Assembly (NCBI GenBank): GCA_000824825.2
Contig: LM655203.1
Location: 1-64,000, forward strand
DNA: 64,000 bases
Source: Mesorhizobium sp. ORS 3324
GTDB lineage: Bacteria > Pseudomonadota > Alphaproteobacteria > Rhizobiales > Rhizobiaceae
Direction: 5' to 3'
This document shows, piece by piece, positions 51,764 through 60,678 of this stretch; position 1 is the first letter of the stretch; every line of letters begins with the position of its first letter. Below the pieces are notes generated by a model that was given only the letters and a program-made list of their open reading frames with translations, made no database searches and had not been told where the DNA came from. The position numbers and the translations under genes are program-made.

Positions 51764-53706
51764 GCCTCAGTCCCCAGGCGGCTGAACGCCAGATCGCGAA
51801 TCCGGTAGGCGGTCGCAAGCAGCACATCCGTCGCAAGTTCCAGTGCCGCGGCGAAATCGGTGGAGAGGTTGAGCGTCACGGCATCATCGATATTGCGCAC
51901 CAGCAGCCGCCGCACGTCGCGCAGCAACTGGTCACACTGCTGTTCGGCATTGAGGACGCGCCAGGAGACAGCGATGAAATCCTCGTGGTCGCTGGCGTCG
52001 CTGCCTTCGCCGAGGGTGCTGGCGATCGCCAGCAGCTTGACGTGGTCCTGCGTGGCTTCGAGGACCTTCTCCGCGAGCTGCTGCATCCCCTGGCGCACCT
52101 CGACCGGCCACTCCTTGTGATGGTTCTCGGCGATCAGCGATAGCAGGAAGGCCGCCTCTTCCATCGCATCGGCAATGTCGTCGGCACGTTCGATTAGCCG
52201 TTTGAACGGCAACCAGCGCGGATTGCGTTCGGCTCGTGCGCGCGAGCGCACGACGAGCAGGTCCGCCTGGCGTTCCCATGCCTTGGCTTGCTTGGCCAGC
52301 TTTTGCGCGTCGTTGGCGGAACGCTCGTGGCCGTGCGCGATTGCGTCACGAATCCCTTCGGCCAACGCGTGGCAAAACGATGCGTGTTCTGCGAGCAACG
52401 CGAATTCGTCATGATGGCGCCCGATATGGCGTATCAAGAGCAGCCGGATCGTGTCTGTTATGCGCGACACAGGCTGATGCTGCTGCATCGCCAATGACGA
52501 TGCCGCCAACGCCTCGACCAGGAAATCCCGCGCGGGTGCATCGCCCATAACGGCGTCAAGCCTGTCGCCAATGCGAAAATAGTCGCCGCCGATTGCTTCC
52601 ATGGCTGCAAAGATCAGCGATTCGCCGCCCGCCTCCAGCCAGCCCCGGTGGCCGATTTCCCGGCGGGCGCATTCGTTCAGCACGGCGCTGGCTCCGGCCT
52701 TGCCGACGATCTGCTGCAGGCGCTTGCGGGCGCGATTCCAGTCGATCAGAAACACAATCCGCGCGCCCAGCCCCTCCAGCGCCTTGCGCAGTGCTGCCTG
52801 GTCGGAACAATCAAACGTTGCGGTGCCGACGTAGTATGCGTCGCCCAAATTGAGCCCCTCGGTCATTTGTGAGCCGACCGCCGACCATTTTGCGCCGATC
52901 TCGGAAAGCATGTCCTGGAAGAATACGAAGCGCTGCCGGTGCAAATCCGAGTACGTCAGCGTCAGTTTCAAGCCTTCGATCTGCGCGACAAGGACATGCG
53001 CATCATTGGTGCCTATGTCGTTCTGTATGAGAAGGCGTTTGCCGTCGCGTGTTGCAGCCGTTTCCAGGCCTGGATGATGAAGTTTCAGTGCTCGGGTGCG
53101 ATTGAGGCCGCGCATGAACGCTGAAACCAGCGGCCGGTCTTCCTGTGCCAATTGCCAGACATGGGCGCCGTCGATCGCTTCGTCGGATAGCGAGGCCGCC
53201 AGCTGGTTCAGCGCCTTGTGCAAGTCCATCACAAGGATGTGGAAACTGTCTTCCCCGCCGCGCTTGCCGCTGGTCAAGCCATTCAGATGCGTTGCGTTGA
53301 GCGTATCCCCTGAAAGGCCGCCGAGCCATTGGCACCACTGCTCGACACGCGTGCCAAGTGCGACATGCGCCTCATCGGTGCTGCCCTCGATTGGCCGCGC
53401 CATGGCAAGCAGATCGGCGCGCAGCTTCTCCACGAGCTTGGGCAGGTTTGCGAGATGCAAGGTGGAACCTTCGAGACAAGCCGAGCTGGGAAGGTCGAGA
53501 ATCCATGGTGCGTCAATGCGCGCAGCGGAATATTCCCGATGCAGATCGAGTTGCACCGTTCCTGGGTGATCAGCATGAGCGTAGGCCGCCTGTACCACCG
53601 TCAGATAAAACTTGATCCGGTCGTTGGCTGCCAGCGCTGCCTTGATCCAGGCAGGGCGCAATAGTTCCGACTGTCCAAGCGCTGCAACGACGCCGGTCTT
53701 CTCCAT
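51760..53706 (-). CDS. Large protein with C-terminal DUF47/PhoU-like domain
   Basis: 648 residues. The N-terminal ~400 residues are unrecognised (contains LILVDLHKALNQLAASL-like helices and GLKLTLTYSDLHRQRFVFFQDML). Residues ~430-640 are all-helical with RLIERADDIADAMEEAAFLL, resembling DUF47 (Pit-accessory/PhoU-like), where acidic motifs bind metals. It is coupled to the PPDK-like gene by a four-base overlap, so the two probably act together, perhaps as phospho-donor and effector. ATG 53706 has AGGA upstream; the open frame to 53880 adds only non-coding-like sequence. A FixK-type box lies 80 bases upstream. Confidence 0.8.
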   Translation of the reverse strand: MEKTGVVAALGQSELLRPAWIKAALAANDRIKFYLTVVQAAYAHADHPGTVQLDLHREYSAARIDAPWILDLPSSACLEGSTLHLANLPKLVEKLRADLLAMARPIEGSTDEAHVALGTRVEQWCQWLGGLSGDTLNATHLNGLTSGKRGGEDSFHILVMDLHKALNQLAASLSDEAIDGAHVWQLAQEDRPLVSAFMRGLNRTRALKLHHPGLETAATRDGKRLLIQNDIGTNDAHVLVAQIEGLKLTLTYSDLHRQRFVFFQDMLSEIGAKWSAVGSQMTEGLNLGDAYYVGTATFDCSDQAALRKALEGLGARIVFLIDWNRARKRLQQIVGKAGASAVLNECARREIGHRGWLEAGGESLIFAAMEAIGGDYFRIGDRLDAVMGDAPARDFLVEALAASSLAMQQHQPVSRITDTIRLLLIRHIGRHHDEFALLAEHASFCHALAEGIRDAIAHGHERSANDAQKLAKQAKAWERQADLLVVRSRARAERNPRWLPFKRLIERADDIADAMEEAAFLLSLIAENHHKEWPVEVRQGMQQLAEKVLEATQDHVKLLAIASTLGEGSDASDHEDFIAVSWRVLNAEQQCDQLLRDVRRLLVRNIDDAVTLNLSTDFAAALELATDVLLATAYRIRDLAFSRLGTEA

Positions 53707-54081
53707 ATTCAATCCTCGCTCACCGGCCTTTTTTGGAAGTCTGATGCAGTGCTCAAAAGTAAACACGCACCTCTTGAGATCAGCCTTGACGTGGATCAAG
53801 GAATTCCACCAGCAAAGGATCGATTTCTTGTGGCTTTGGCGGCCGACAATAATTAGCCGGCATAGAAAGTATCTTGACAACGATAGTGTGCGAAGCGGCC
53901 GTCAGCGCTGAAACGCTTCCCACCTGCGATACCTGACTGCCTTCCGCTTCCACCACTTGCGGCCCATGCGTCTACCGCGTTCGGGGAGATAGAAGCGTGC
54001 CTGCCGCATGTGGGCGGCGACGTCGGCGAGCGTGAAGGCCTTACGCCGGTTATGGCTCCAGCAGAGCGCCGCAAATGGCCG
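53707..54081. other. Promoter region of DUF47/PPDK pair
   Basis: Holds the FixK-type box at 53786-53799 and, further right, no recognisable gene. The minus-strand frame 53853-54116 is Ser/Arg-rich and unrecognised, and it overlaps the end of the next gene. Confidence 0.5.
53786..53799. promoter_or_regulatory. FixK/FNR-type box
   Basis: TTGACGTGGATCAA fits the FixK/FNR consensus TTGAY-N4-RTCAA, within the wider CCTTGA/TCAAGG palindrome also seen at 48152. Centre about 86 bases upstream of the leftward ATG 53706, suitable for activation. It implies induction at low oxygen of the DUF47-like/PPDK-like/nitroreductase genes. Confidence 0.65.
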
Positions 54082-54585
54082 TCAATACGCCATCTCAAAG
54101 GATTGGCCCGCGACAATACTCTCTAAGAGTCGCGTCACGGCGGGGGAGCCGCCGTGAGCGGCAATCCACCTGCTCACCCGGCAGGCAGCTTTCGCGTACA
54201 GGCTGGTCGATGCTGCACTTTCAATCCAGGCGCTCCGCGTCGTCGGCAGCGCGCCATCCGGCTCCACCAGGCAACGATCGGATGATGTTGGCCTCAGGTA
54301 GCGGCTGTCATCCGAAACGAGGACCGCAACGCCCTCATCAAACCATTGCGGCACGTCACGACGGACAGTCTTGATCAGTCCGATCCGGGTATGAAGTTCG
54401 ATGTGCGACATCTCGTGCGATGCAATGGTGATGGTCATTCCTTCGGGCGAGAGAAACAGCGCGAGATTGAGGAGCGCCATGCCGCGCGATTGGCCCCCGC
54501 CGATCTTGCGGTAGCAGTCATCGTCGCCGCAGACGAAGATCTCGGGATCACGCGCGGATATGAGAGGTGGAGCCGACGAACCCAT
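54082..54585 (-). CDS. Small HExxH metallopeptidase-like protein
   Basis: 167 residues. ITIASHEMSHIELHTRIG (His57, Glu58, His61) followed by VPQWFDEGVAVLVSDD (Glu84) is the gluzincin arrangement of peptidase-MA-like proteins. It may be the 3' part of a larger exported protein, since no signal peptide is present and an in-frame stop lies only ~9 codons before ATG 54585. The ribosome site is poor. The next gene upstream ends 27 bases away. Confidence 0.6.
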   Translation of the reverse strand: MGSSAPPLISARDPEIFVCGDDDCYRKIGGGQSRGMALLNLALFLSPEGMTITIASHEMSHIELHTRIGLIKTVRRDVPQWFDEGVAVLVSDDSRYLRPTSSDRCLVEPDGALPTTRSAWIESAASTSLYAKAACRVSRWIAAHGGSPAVTRLLESIVAGQSFEMAY

Positions 54586-54612
54586 TTCGAGGCATGTGAA
54601 AAGGGGAGAGCG

Positions 54613-55137
54613 CTAGGACCCCGCCGCATCGCCGACGCTGGACGAAACCGCGTTCAACTGAGAACGCGCGAGCAGATAGAAAGCGGTGAGATGTGAGATC
54701 ATCTGCAATGGCATGTAGATGACCAGGAACGCGTATAGGACGCCAAGTTCGCCTGCGACTGCGGGAAGGTTGACCTGGACCGCGTGGTAGAAGTCGACGC
54801 CAATGTCCGCCACCCCTGCAAGGTTGAAGGCAAGCACGAGCAGCCAAAACAGCGGACGCATCCTGACTGCGAGCAGCGCCAGCATGGCCAACAGCCCTGT
54901 CGCAAGATTGCCATAGGCGGCGAACATCGCGAAGCCAACGGGCAAATTGGGGCCGACGACGCCTGGAAGAAGGAAGGCAAGCCCGAAGAAGCGGAAGCTG
55001 TGCAGGGCCGCAATGGCCCGTTGCACATCGACGTGATCCATCGCGTTGAGCCTTGGCCAGATGTACGCGCCAAAGAAAAGCAGCCACGGAACACAACCCA
55101 AGACGAGATGGGTCAGGAACACGATTTGCGAAGACAT
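54613..55137 (-). CDS. Integral membrane protein, about five helices
   Basis: 174 residues with hydrophobic segments near 5-25, 45-65, 68-95, 100-120 and 135-158. No family recognised with confidence. Ribosome site AGGAGC sits before ATG 55137. The gene precedes the HExxH gene on the same strand, so they may be co-expressed. Confidence 0.65.
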   Translation of the reverse strand: MSSQIVFLTHLVLGCVPWLLFFGAYIWPRLNAMDHVDVQRAIAALHSFRFFGLAFLLPGVVGPNLPVGFAMFAAYGNLATGLLAMLALLAVRMRPLFWLLVLAFNLAGVADIGVDFYHAVQVNLPAVAGELGVLYAFLVIYMPLQMISHLTAFYLLARSQLNAVSSSVGDAAGS

Positions 55138-55219
55138 GTGAGCTCCTACGAGGTGGTTTCGTCCGGCAAGCTGCCGCGGCCTCAAACGTCGCGTCCGGTG
55201 GCCGAGCCGCCTTCCTCGG

Positions 55220-56332
55220 CTAAAGGCTCCGAAGGAAGTCGATCATGGCGGCGTTTACCTGCGGCGCACATTCCTGCTGGGTCCAATGGCCACAGCCCGG
55301 CAGCATGATCGCCGGCCGGAGCCCGGGAACCATTGCCGACTGCTTGGCAATGATCGGTTGAAACACTTCGACGATGATGTCGTGATCGCCCGCAATGTAG
55401 AGCGCCGGAACAGTCACCACCGCCTGGCTAAACGCGGCCATGAGTTCCCAGCTGCGATCGATGTTGCGCCACCAGTTCAGGGGCCCGCGGAATCCGCTCC
55501 GCGTGAATGCCTCGACATAGATATCGATGTCGGACTCCGTGATCCAGGAAGGCAACGATACCGGATTGGTTAGAAAATCCCCGTTGCGGGGCACCATCCC
55601 GGCGGCAAATCCTGCGGCCTCTGCCGGCGGCGGGCTGTCGCCCGAGAGGGAGTAGAACATAGAACGAAACGTGCGACGCAGATCCTGCCCAAGCGCCGCC
55701 TCGGCCTCCGCGGTCTGGAAGTAGAGCTGATAAAACACGGCGTCCTTGGTGCGCGGCATGAGCGTTGTCGGCGGCCCCGGGTCGCCAAACCCACGCGAAC
55801 GGAACGGCGGGCTGAATGCGATGACAGCGCGGAAACGGTCGGGGCGCAGAAGCGCCGTTTGCCAGGCTATCGCGGCGCCGATGTCGTGGCCGGCAATCAC
55901 GGCTTGTTTTGCGCCCAGAGCGTCGACCAGATCCACCATGTCGCCGATGTCATGGAGGATCGTATATTTCTCCACCTCCGCCGGGCGGTCGCTCCGCCCG
56001 TAACCGCGCAAGTCGGGCGCCACCGCACGGAACCCGGCCTTCGCCAGCGCGCCTAGCTGATGCCGCCAGGAATACCAGCATTCGGGAAAGCCGTGACACA
56101 GGATGATGAGCGGCCCTTCTCCTTGCTCGGCCACGTGCAGCCGGATGCCGTTCGTCTCGATCATGCGATGCCTAACCTCGGGCATCGCCGGATCCACCCA
56201 GGATTTCGGCTCCGGGCCGGCTCCGCGGATTTCAGCGGCAGCGGCTTTGTGCGGGTCCGCGAAAGCAGCACCGAGGGCAAGCGCGCTTCCCGCCCAGAGG
56301 ATGTCGCGTCGGGAAAATGTCGCGTCTGGCAT
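55220..56332 (-). CDS. Tat-exported epoxide-hydrolase-like protein
   Basis: 370 residues. Tat signal (SRRDILWAGSALALGAAFA) then RHRMIETNGIRLHVAEQGEGP, the usual start of the fold. Oxyanion motif HGFPECWYSWRHQ, nucleophile GHDIGA (Asp in place of Ser, so a covalent ester mechanism for epoxides or haloalkanes), Tyr residues in the cap, Asp in AGDHDIIV and His in GCGHWTQQE. It shares the SRRDIL Tat start with the hydrolase at 6436, although the enzymes differ. Stands alone. Confidence 0.88.
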   Translation of the reverse strand: MPDATFSRRDILWAGSALALGAAFADPHKAAAAEIRGAGPEPKSWVDPAMPEVRHRMIETNGIRLHVAEQGEGPLIILCHGFPECWYSWRHQLGALAKAGFRAVAPDLRGYGRSDRPAEVEKYTILHDIGDMVDLVDALGAKQAVIAGHDIGAAIAWQTALLRPDRFRAVIAFSPPFRSRGFGDPGPPTTLMPRTKDAVFYQLYFQTAEAEAALGQDLRRTFRSMFYSLSGDSPPPAEAAGFAAGMVPRNGDFLTNPVSLPSWITESDIDIYVEAFTRSGFRGPLNWWRNIDRSWELMAAFSQAVVTVPALYIAGDHDIIVEVFQPIIAKQSAMVPGLRPAIMLPGCGHWTQQECAPQVNAAMIDFLRSL

Positions 56333-56712
56333 TGTCTCTCTCTTTCTCTACGGAGCGTCGCGCATCTGGGGCCTCGATGGCGCGTCCAGGCTCCCGAATT
56401 GCCGGCGCTAGTCCAGATTTGCATGCCAGATGTACCGCCGCTCCCCGCGATCGACTATCGGCGATAACGTCGATGGGTTATGAAGCAGATCTTCACAATC
56501 GGGCAGAACGCGCTGGACGACGTGAAGGGCATCGAGCGCCTAAAGCGCTGCGCGATCTTTCAGGGTCGGTCCGTGCGCTTTAGGTCGGATACGGATGGCG
56601 AACCTCCGAGCACCGTCTTGTTGACTGTTGCGGCCCCCTATCAGAAGGACGCGGTCGGTGAGCAACGGCCTCCGCTGTGTCGCCTATTCCGCAGCGTGGA
56701 CAAGCGAGATCG
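56333..56712. other. Intergenic region, no gene recognised
   Basis: Between two leftward genes. A plus-strand frame from 56480 (MKQIFTIGQNALDDVKGIERL) is open but unrecognised and runs over the end of the RraA-like gene. The promoter of the epoxide-hydrolase-like gene should lie near 56340-56450. Confidence 0.45.
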
Positions 56713-57459
56713 TCAACGGCCGTGTCGGCGCCTGGAGTTGCGCCACTCCTCGTATTCCCCGCGGGCATCGTCATGCAGCGGATAGTAGCGTTGCAGCGGC
56801 GCGCCCTGCAGGAGCTTCTCCCGCGAGAACTCTTCCCAATCGTGATGCTTCTTCGCTTCTTCGATCACTTGCTGGGCCATTGAGACTGGAACCACCACCA
56901 CACCATCGTCGTCGGCGACGATGATGTCGCCGGGGATCACGGTGACATTGCCGCAGGCAATCGGAACGTTGACGGCGTTGGGATAGATGCTGGTCTGCAC
57001 ATGATAGTTGGGGGTCCAGCCGCGCAGCCATAGCGGCAGATCGAGCTTCTCGACATTGGGCCGGTCGCGCATGCAGCCGTCGATGACGATGCCCGCGCCG
57101 CCTCTGCCCTTGAAATAGGTCGACATCATATCGCCGAAGACGCCGGAGCTCATGTCGCCGCGCGCGTCGACGACAACCACGTCGCCCTCCTGCGCGTGAT
57201 AGAGCACGTGCCGGTGCAGCTGCGTCTCCGGATCGGCATATTCTCCCTCGGTGAAGAGGTCCGGCCGCTGCGGCAGGAACTGCAGCGTCAGCGCCGGCCC
57301 GACGATCGACTTCTCGTGGTTCTGTGCCACTGGACCGACCATGTGCGGATTGCGGAAGCCCATATGGCCAAGCGTGCCGGCAACCGTCGCGGCGCCGATC
57401 CCCTTTAGAGCATCAATCAGGTCCTTGGGCGGACGCGTAATGTCGGGAATATGCGTCAT
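56713..57459 (-). CDS. RraA-like protein (likely sugar-acid aldolase/decarboxylase type)
   Basis: 248 residues. GDVVVVDARGDMSSGVFGDMMS, GAGIVIDGCMRDRPNV and the GNVTVIPGDIIVADDDGVVVVP stretch are conserved in the RraA/HMG-aldolase family. Lacking RNase E regulators nearby and placed beside a sugar-acid dehydratase, it is more likely a metabolic enzyme (oxaloacetate decarboxylase or 4-hydroxy-4-methyl-2-oxoglutarate aldolase type) than an RNase inhibitor. Last gene of the operon that starts at 63193. Confidence 0.82.
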   Translation of the reverse strand: MTHIPDITRPPKDLIDALKGIGAATVAGTLGHMGFRNPHMVGPVAQNHEKSIVGPALTLQFLPQRPDLFTEGEYADPETQLHRHVLYHAQEGDVVVVDARGDMSSGVFGDMMSTYFKGRGGAGIVIDGCMRDRPNVEKLDLPLWLRGWTPNYHVQTSIYPNAVNVPIACGNVTVIPGDIIVADDDGVVVVPVSMAQQVIEEAKKHHDWEEFSREKLLQGAPLQRYYPLHDDARGEYEEWRNSRRRHGR

Positions 57460-57482
57460 TGTGGACTCCAGGTGAAAATGAA

Positions 57483-58646
57483 CTACCAGTTCGTGACGGA
57501 ACCATCGCGGCGCCTGAGGTGAGGCGCTTCCCAGAAACGGAAGCTCTGCGCCCTGATCGCCTCCTCGTTGACCTCGACGCCCAGCCCCGGCAGGTCGCTG
57601 ACCGGATAGTCAGCGCCATCGAGGCGTGGTTGCACCGGGAAGAACTCGGAATCGTCGAAGCCCAGCTTTCTTTCGGGTGCCCTGGTCTCGAGCCACGCGA
57701 AGTTCGGCACCGCGGCGGCGAGATGCATGGTGGCGGCCGTGCACACCGGACCAAGCGGATTGTGCGGCATCAGGTCCACATAATGCGCCTCGCTCCAGCC
57801 AGCGACCTTCATCGCCTCGGTGAGCCCGCCGACGTTGCAGACATCGAGCCGGTTGAACTGATGGATGCCGCGCTCGATGTAGGGCAGGAACTGCCATTTG
57901 CTGGCAAATTCCTCGCCGATGGCAAAGGGGATGTCGGTCATCATGCGCAGGGATTCGTAGGCCTCCGGCGTCTCGTCCCGAATGGGCTCCTCGAGGAAAT
58001 CAAGCACGCCGCGTCCGAGCTTGTTGCAGAAGCTCGCCGCCTCGGCCACCGACAACCGATGATGATAGTCGATGCCGAGCACGGCGTCGTCGCCGAGCGC
58101 CTCGCGCGCTCTGTTCAGCATGCGCGCGGTGGCGCCAATCGACTCGCGCGGCTCGAAAATGTCCCTGCTGTTTTGCCCCGCAGGGAAGAAGCGGATCGCC
58201 TGCCACCCTTGGGCGCGCAGCTCGCAGGCTCGTTCGATGGCAACATCGCCCTGGGCGTCGTCTCCGGTCGAGGCGAAGGTCGGGATGCGGTCGCGCTGCT
58301 TGCCGCCGAGCAGCTCGTAGACCGGCACTCCCAGCGCCTTGCCCTTGATGTCGTGAAGGGCAATGTCGATGGCCGAAATCGCGGCCTGCAGAACACGCCC
58401 GCCTTCGAAGTACTGGCTGCGATAAATCTCTTGCCAGATCCGGCCTATCTGCATCGGGTCGCGGCCGACGAGAAATTCGCGATAGTGCTCGAGCGCGCCG
58501 GCCACGGCCCTTTCGCGACCGCTCAGGCCGCTCTCGCCCCAGCCGAAGATGCCCTGGTCGGTCTCGACCTTGACGAGCATCTGGTTTCGCGTTCCCACCC
58601 ACACTGGGTAGGGCTTGATCGCGGTGATCTTAAGCCTGGTGATCAT
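57483..58646 (-). CDS. Enolase-superfamily sugar-acid dehydratase
   Basis: 387 residues. ITAIKPYPVWVGTRNQMLVKVETDQGIFGWGE and SAIDIALHDIKGKALGVPVYELLGG mark the N-terminal cap; metal ligands appear as GIDYHHR, FLEEPI and IGEEFASK, then His in DLMPHNPLGP. This is the mandelate-racemase subgroup that includes D-galactonate and related dehydratases; the exact sugar acid cannot be named. It should dehydrate the acid imported by the ABC system encoded upstream. Confidence 0.87.
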   Translation of the reverse strand: MITRLKITAIKPYPVWVGTRNQMLVKVETDQGIFGWGESGLSGRERAVAGALEHYREFLVGRDPMQIGRIWQEIYRSQYFEGGRVLQAAISAIDIALHDIKGKALGVPVYELLGGKQRDRIPTFASTGDDAQGDVAIERACELRAQGWQAIRFFPAGQNSRDIFEPRESIGATARMLNRAREALGDDAVLGIDYHHRLSVAEAASFCNKLGRGVLDFLEEPIRDETPEAYESLRMMTDIPFAIGEEFASKWQFLPYIERGIHQFNRLDVCNVGGLTEAMKVAGWSEAHYVDLMPHNPLGPVCTAATMHLAAAVPNFAWLETRAPERKLGFDDSEFFPVQPRLDGADYPVSDLPGLGVEVNEEAIRAQSFRFWEAPHLRRRDGSVTNW

Positions 58647-58679
58647 TCGCGCCCACGGTCCACGCGCATTCGTCCTGTC

Positions 58680-59777
58680 TCAGTTGGCCTCGAGGGCCGT
58701 CTGCGTCTCGCCGTCGAAAAGGTGCACGCGCTCCTGGTCGAACTCGAGCCAGATCCGCTCGTCGGGTGCAACGGCGATGTTGGGCGATACGCTGATGTTG
58801 ACGATGGCGCCGGAGAGGAAAGCCTGCACGAAGGTGACGTCCCCGGTTGGCTCCACCGTATAGGCCTTGGCCGGGATGGCGCCGGGGACGGAGCTCTTGT
58901 GCAGCTTGATCGTCGAATGGCGTGCGCCGAGCACGATCTTGTTGGTGCTCGCTCGCAGGATCTTGCGCGCGTTGGGTTGCGATAGCGCAAGGCTCCAGCC
59001 CTCCGCGCTCGTCAGAACGGTATCGCCGTTTGCCGTGGATGCCTCCAAAGGAATAAGGCTCATCGCCGGGCTGCCCACGAAGCTTGCGACGAACATGTTG
59101 GCGGGATGGGCGAAAATCTGCGCCGGCGAATCGTATTGCTGCAGATAGCCGCCGTTCATCACAGCCATCCTGTCCGCCATGGTCACGGCCTCGAGCTGGT
59201 CGTGCGTCACATAGATGATCGTCGCCTTCAGGTCCTGGTGGAACCGCTTGATCTCGGACCGCATCTGCACGCGCAGCTTCGCGTCGAGATTGGAGAGCGG
59301 TTCGTCCATCAGGAACACCGCCGGATCGCGGACGAGGGCGCGGCCAAGGGCCACGCGCTGCTGTTGCCCGCCCGAAAGCTCGCGCGGCTTGCGCTCGAGC
59401 AGCTGTGTCATGTCGAGCACGCGGGCTGCTTCTCTGACCTTCTTGTCGATCTCGTCCCTGGGCAGCTTGCGCATCTGCAGCGGGAAGGCGAGGTTCATAT
59501 AGACCGACTTTTGCGGATAGAGCGCGTAGTTCTGGAACACCATCGCGATGTCTCGGTCCTTGGGGTCGAGGTCGTTGACCACCCGGTCGCCGATGATGAT
59601 GTCGCCCGACGTGACCGATGTCAGGCCGGCGACGAGATTGAGCGTGGTCGTCTTGCCGCAGCCCGAAGGACCGACGAGCGCGACGAACTCGCCGTCATTG
59701 ACGGTCAGCGAAACCTCGTTGACGGCTTTGAAGCTGCCGTAGGTCTTGACGAGATCTTTGAGGACCACGTGGGCCAT
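58680..59777 (-). CDS. MalK/UgpC-type ABC ATPase
   Basis: 365 residues. Walker A GPSGCGKTT, Q loop MVFQNYALYPQKSVYMNLAF, signature LSGGQQQRVALGRALVRDP, Walker B VFLMDEPLSNLDAKLR, H loop YVTHDQLEAVTMADR. The C-terminal ~130 residues are the TOBE/MalK-type regulatory domain. Single ATPase for the two permeases encoded upstream; separated by ten bases from the MalG-type gene. Confidence 0.9.
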   Translation of the reverse strand: MAHVVLKDLVKTYGSFKAVNEVSLTVNDGEFVALVGPSGCGKTTTLNLVAGLTSVTSGDIIIGDRVVNDLDPKDRDIAMVFQNYALYPQKSVYMNLAFPLQMRKLPRDEIDKKVREAARVLDMTQLLERKPRELSGGQQQRVALGRALVRDPAVFLMDEPLSNLDAKLRVQMRSEIKRFHQDLKATIIYVTHDQLEAVTMADRMAVMNGGYLQQYDSPAQIFAHPANMFVASFVGSPAMSLIPLEASTANGDTVLTSAEGWSLALSQPNARKILRASTNKIVLGARHSTIKLHKSSVPGAIPAKAYTVEPTGDVTFVQAFLSGAIVNISVSPNIAVAPDERIWLEFDQERVHLFDGETQTALEAN

Positions 59778-59787
59778 CGGCAGCTCC

Positions 59788-60678
59788 CTAATGCTTGACC
59801 GCGCCTTCTGTGAGGGCGCGCACGAAGTATCGTTGCAGGACCAGAAACAGCACCACGACGGGCACGCTCATCATGAAGCTGGCCGCCATCAGGCCCGGAA
59901 AGTCCGTCGTGTTTTCCGAAAAGAAGCGCTGGATGCCGACCGGCAATGTCAACTGCTCGTTCTTGGAGAGGAAGGTGTAGGCGTAGATGTACTCGTTCCA
60001 CGCGCCGATGAAGGAATAGATCGCCGTGGCGATGATTCCCGGCGCCGAGAGCGGCATCACGATCAGGATGAAGGCCTGCAGCCGCGTGGCCCCGTCGATG
60101 CGGGCCGCCTGCTCGAGCTGCACCGGGATGTTGTCGTAGAAACCCTTGAGGAGCCAGATCGCCAGCGGCAGGCCGAAGGTGAGGTAGGTGAGGATGAGCG
60201 ATCCGTGCGTGTTCACCAGTCCGATGGCGCGCATGAGGACGAAGAGCGGCACGAGAAAAATCACCGCCGGGAACATGTTGCGCAGCAATACGGCGAAGAA
60301 CAGGAAATTCCGACCCGGGAAGGTGAAGCGCGAAAACGCATAGGCCGCAGGGACCGCCACGATCACCGAAAGGATGGTCGTGGCGGTCGAGACAATAAGG
60401 CTGTTCCAGAAGAAGCGGAGGAAATCCTGGCCGACGCTGTTCTGCGGATCGAGCAGTTTTTGATAACTGGCAAGGGTAGGCTGGTCGGGCCACCATTGCG
60501 GCGGGAGTTGCATCGCCGCGAAGCCGGACTTGATCGAGGTGAGCAGCATCCAGACCATCGGCAGCGCGGTGTAAAGCAGCATGAACACCAGGAAGACGCG
60601 CCCGCCCCACCGCCATCCGTCGATGCGCACGCGGCGGCGGGTCTGGCCTCGAGAGGTTGTCTCGGCAATCGTGCTCAT
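59788..60678 (-). CDS. MalG-type ABC permease
   Basis: 296 residues, six membrane helices. The EAA loop is EQAARIDGATRLQAFILIVMPLSAPGIIA. Its ATG overlaps the MalF-type permease stop by four bases. Confidence 0.88.
   Translation of the reverse strand: MSTIAETTSRGQTRRRVRIDGWRWGGRVFLVFMLLYTALPMVWMLLTSIKSGFAAMQLPPQWWPDQPTLASYQKLLDPQNSVGQDFLRFFWNSLIVSTATTILSVIVAVPAAYAFSRFTFPGRNFLFFAVLLRNMFPAVIFLVPLFVLMRAIGLVNTHGSLILTYLTFGLPLAIWLLKGFYDNIPVQLEQAARIDGATRLQAFILIVMPLSAPGIIATAIYSFIGAWNEYIYAYTFLSKNEQLTLPVGIQRFFSENTTDFPGLMAASFMMSVPVVVLFLVLQRYFVRALTEGAVKH

Noticed and set aside
57459-58985. 508-codon plus-strand frame across the dehydratase and ATPase genes
   Set aside because: Antisense to two well-identified proteins, no motif, spans a gene boundary.
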